The notes below the pieces were generated by a model that ran no database searches, was not told the origin of the DNA, and was given only the letters and a program-made list of their open reading frames with translations. DNA of 64,000 bases, from assembly GCA_905178155.1 (NCBI GenBank), contig CAJINV010000001.1:11639832-11703831 (forward strand). Reading direction: 5' to 3'. Both the position numbers and the translations under genes were made by a program. Shown here one piece after another: positions 63,544 through 64,000 of the stretch. How positions within the stretch are numbered: the first letter of the stretch is position 1; each line of letters opens with the position of its first letter. Origin of the DNA: Amoebophrya sp. A120. Taxonomy: Eukaryota > Sar > Dinophyceae > Syndiniales > Amoebophryaceae.

Positions 63544-64000
63544 CTACCCAACGTTCGCAAAAATCGGGCAGCAGCATTCTTCGCGCCCCTTCTTCCGATG
63601 CTCCGCTCTCATTTTGATTATTTCCGAGTTTTTTGCGTTGTACGCATCTTGGATCTGCTTTTTGTCCATGCTTACCAAGCATCCGTCTTGAACGGCAGCA
63701 GCTATTCCATGTTGATCGCCAAGTTTCTTCTCCGGATCGCAATTTTCGTAGGCAATTTCGACCGGCGACTTGTGCGCATTTTGGTCCCACAACGTGACAA
63801 GGCGATTCCGGCGCACATCCAGATGAAGCTCGATCGTTTCCTTCGTTCTGTGGTCCGGCCGGGTCACCCGCAAGCAATTCGGATTCACAACTTTCCACTT
63901 TTCTCTTGGATAAGGACCGCCGCCACCTCCATGAAGGGTCAAGCTTTTGTCGGTGGTTGAGGGGCCGCTGAAATCCAACCAGTCCTCCGTAATGTCGAGA
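63544..64000 (-). CDS. Unknown protein, C-terminal fragment
   Basis: The frame is open from the right window edge to a stop at 63544, about 150 residues, so the N-terminus lies outside. Segments include LDITEDWLDFSGPSTTDKSL, a five-Gly run, KWKVVNPNCLRVTRPDHRTK, HLDVRRNRLVTLWDQNAHKS and IEIAYENCD-like sequence (VEIAYENCDPEKKLGDQHGI). It ends with a CCCPIF motif near the terminus, which could be a lipidation or metal site. I do not recognise the family. Composition is coding-like and there is no internal stop. The listed Met at 63978 is a TTG. Confidence 0.5.
   Translation of the reverse strand, partial: LDITEDWLDFSGPSTTDKSLTLHGGGGGPYPREKWKVVNPNCLRVTRPDHRTKETIELHLDVRRNRLVTLWDQNAHKSPVEIAYENCDPEKKLGDQHGIAAAVQDGCLVSMDKKQIQDAYNAKNSEIIKMRAEHRKKGREECCCPIFANVG

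Overview
The window looks like nuclear DNA of an alveolate protist, most likely a compact-genome dinoflagellate relative such as the syndinian parasite Amoebophrya. This is an inference. It rests on eukaryotic gene families (Zuotin, Notchless, Bud23, kinesin, SET, U-box and RING proteins), short spliceosomal introns (about 105-340 bp), and about 18 genes on the minus strand in one unidirectional block. A dinoflagellate-style Cys-rich/PA14 secreted protein and a selenocysteine glutathione peroxidase add to it. No bacterial operons, ribosome binding sites, CRISPR arrays or rRNA genes were seen. I assembled multi-exon models by hand, requiring GT-AG boundaries and phase continuity. Many listed starts on long open frames were GTG or TTG, so I moved them to the first plausible ATG.

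Layout (all genes minus strand unless stated). 1-900: partial HAD-type hydrolase. 2039-6875: six-exon divergent kinesin. 6876-10248: AT-rich, gene-poor, with a 307-bp terminal-inverted-repeat element. 10249-12757: Cys/His protein. 13068-13699: possible small plus-strand membrane protein. 14655-15695: secreted DUF2237-like protein. 16490-18811: PX plus beta-propeller protein. 19644-21281: Bud23 rRNA methyltransferase. 21780-23330: GC-rich repeat block. 23613-25721: Notchless. 26518-29930: fused 2-oxoacid dehydrogenase E1 alpha/beta with a C-terminal lipoyl domain. 30340-31080: second GC-rich block. 31754-33602: glutaryl-CoA dehydrogenase. 34268-36355: coiled-coil protein. 37019-46447: 3142-residue RING/ankyrin protein in one exon. 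47170-49015: degenerate acyl-CoA-synthetase-like protein. 49570-52767: secretory U-box protein. 54003-54656: SET protein. 55615-56557: selenoprotein GPx. 57261-58736: PA14/Cys-rich protein. 59505-62612: Zuotin/DNAJC2. 63544-64000: partial unknown gene.

How the genes fit together. Three act in ribosome production or function: Bud23 (18S methylation), Notchless (60S maturation) and Zuotin (nascent-chain chaperone). Two adjacent genes belong to mitochondrial oxidation: the E1-lipoyl fusion and glutaryl-CoA dehydrogenase. Two are probable ubiquitin ligases. Unidirectional clusters do not imply operons here. The items I find most worth following up are the E1-lipoyl fusion, the UGA-encoded selenocysteine, the motor-dead-looking kinesin, the inverted-repeat element with a 5-bp target duplication, and the GC-rich repeat pair.
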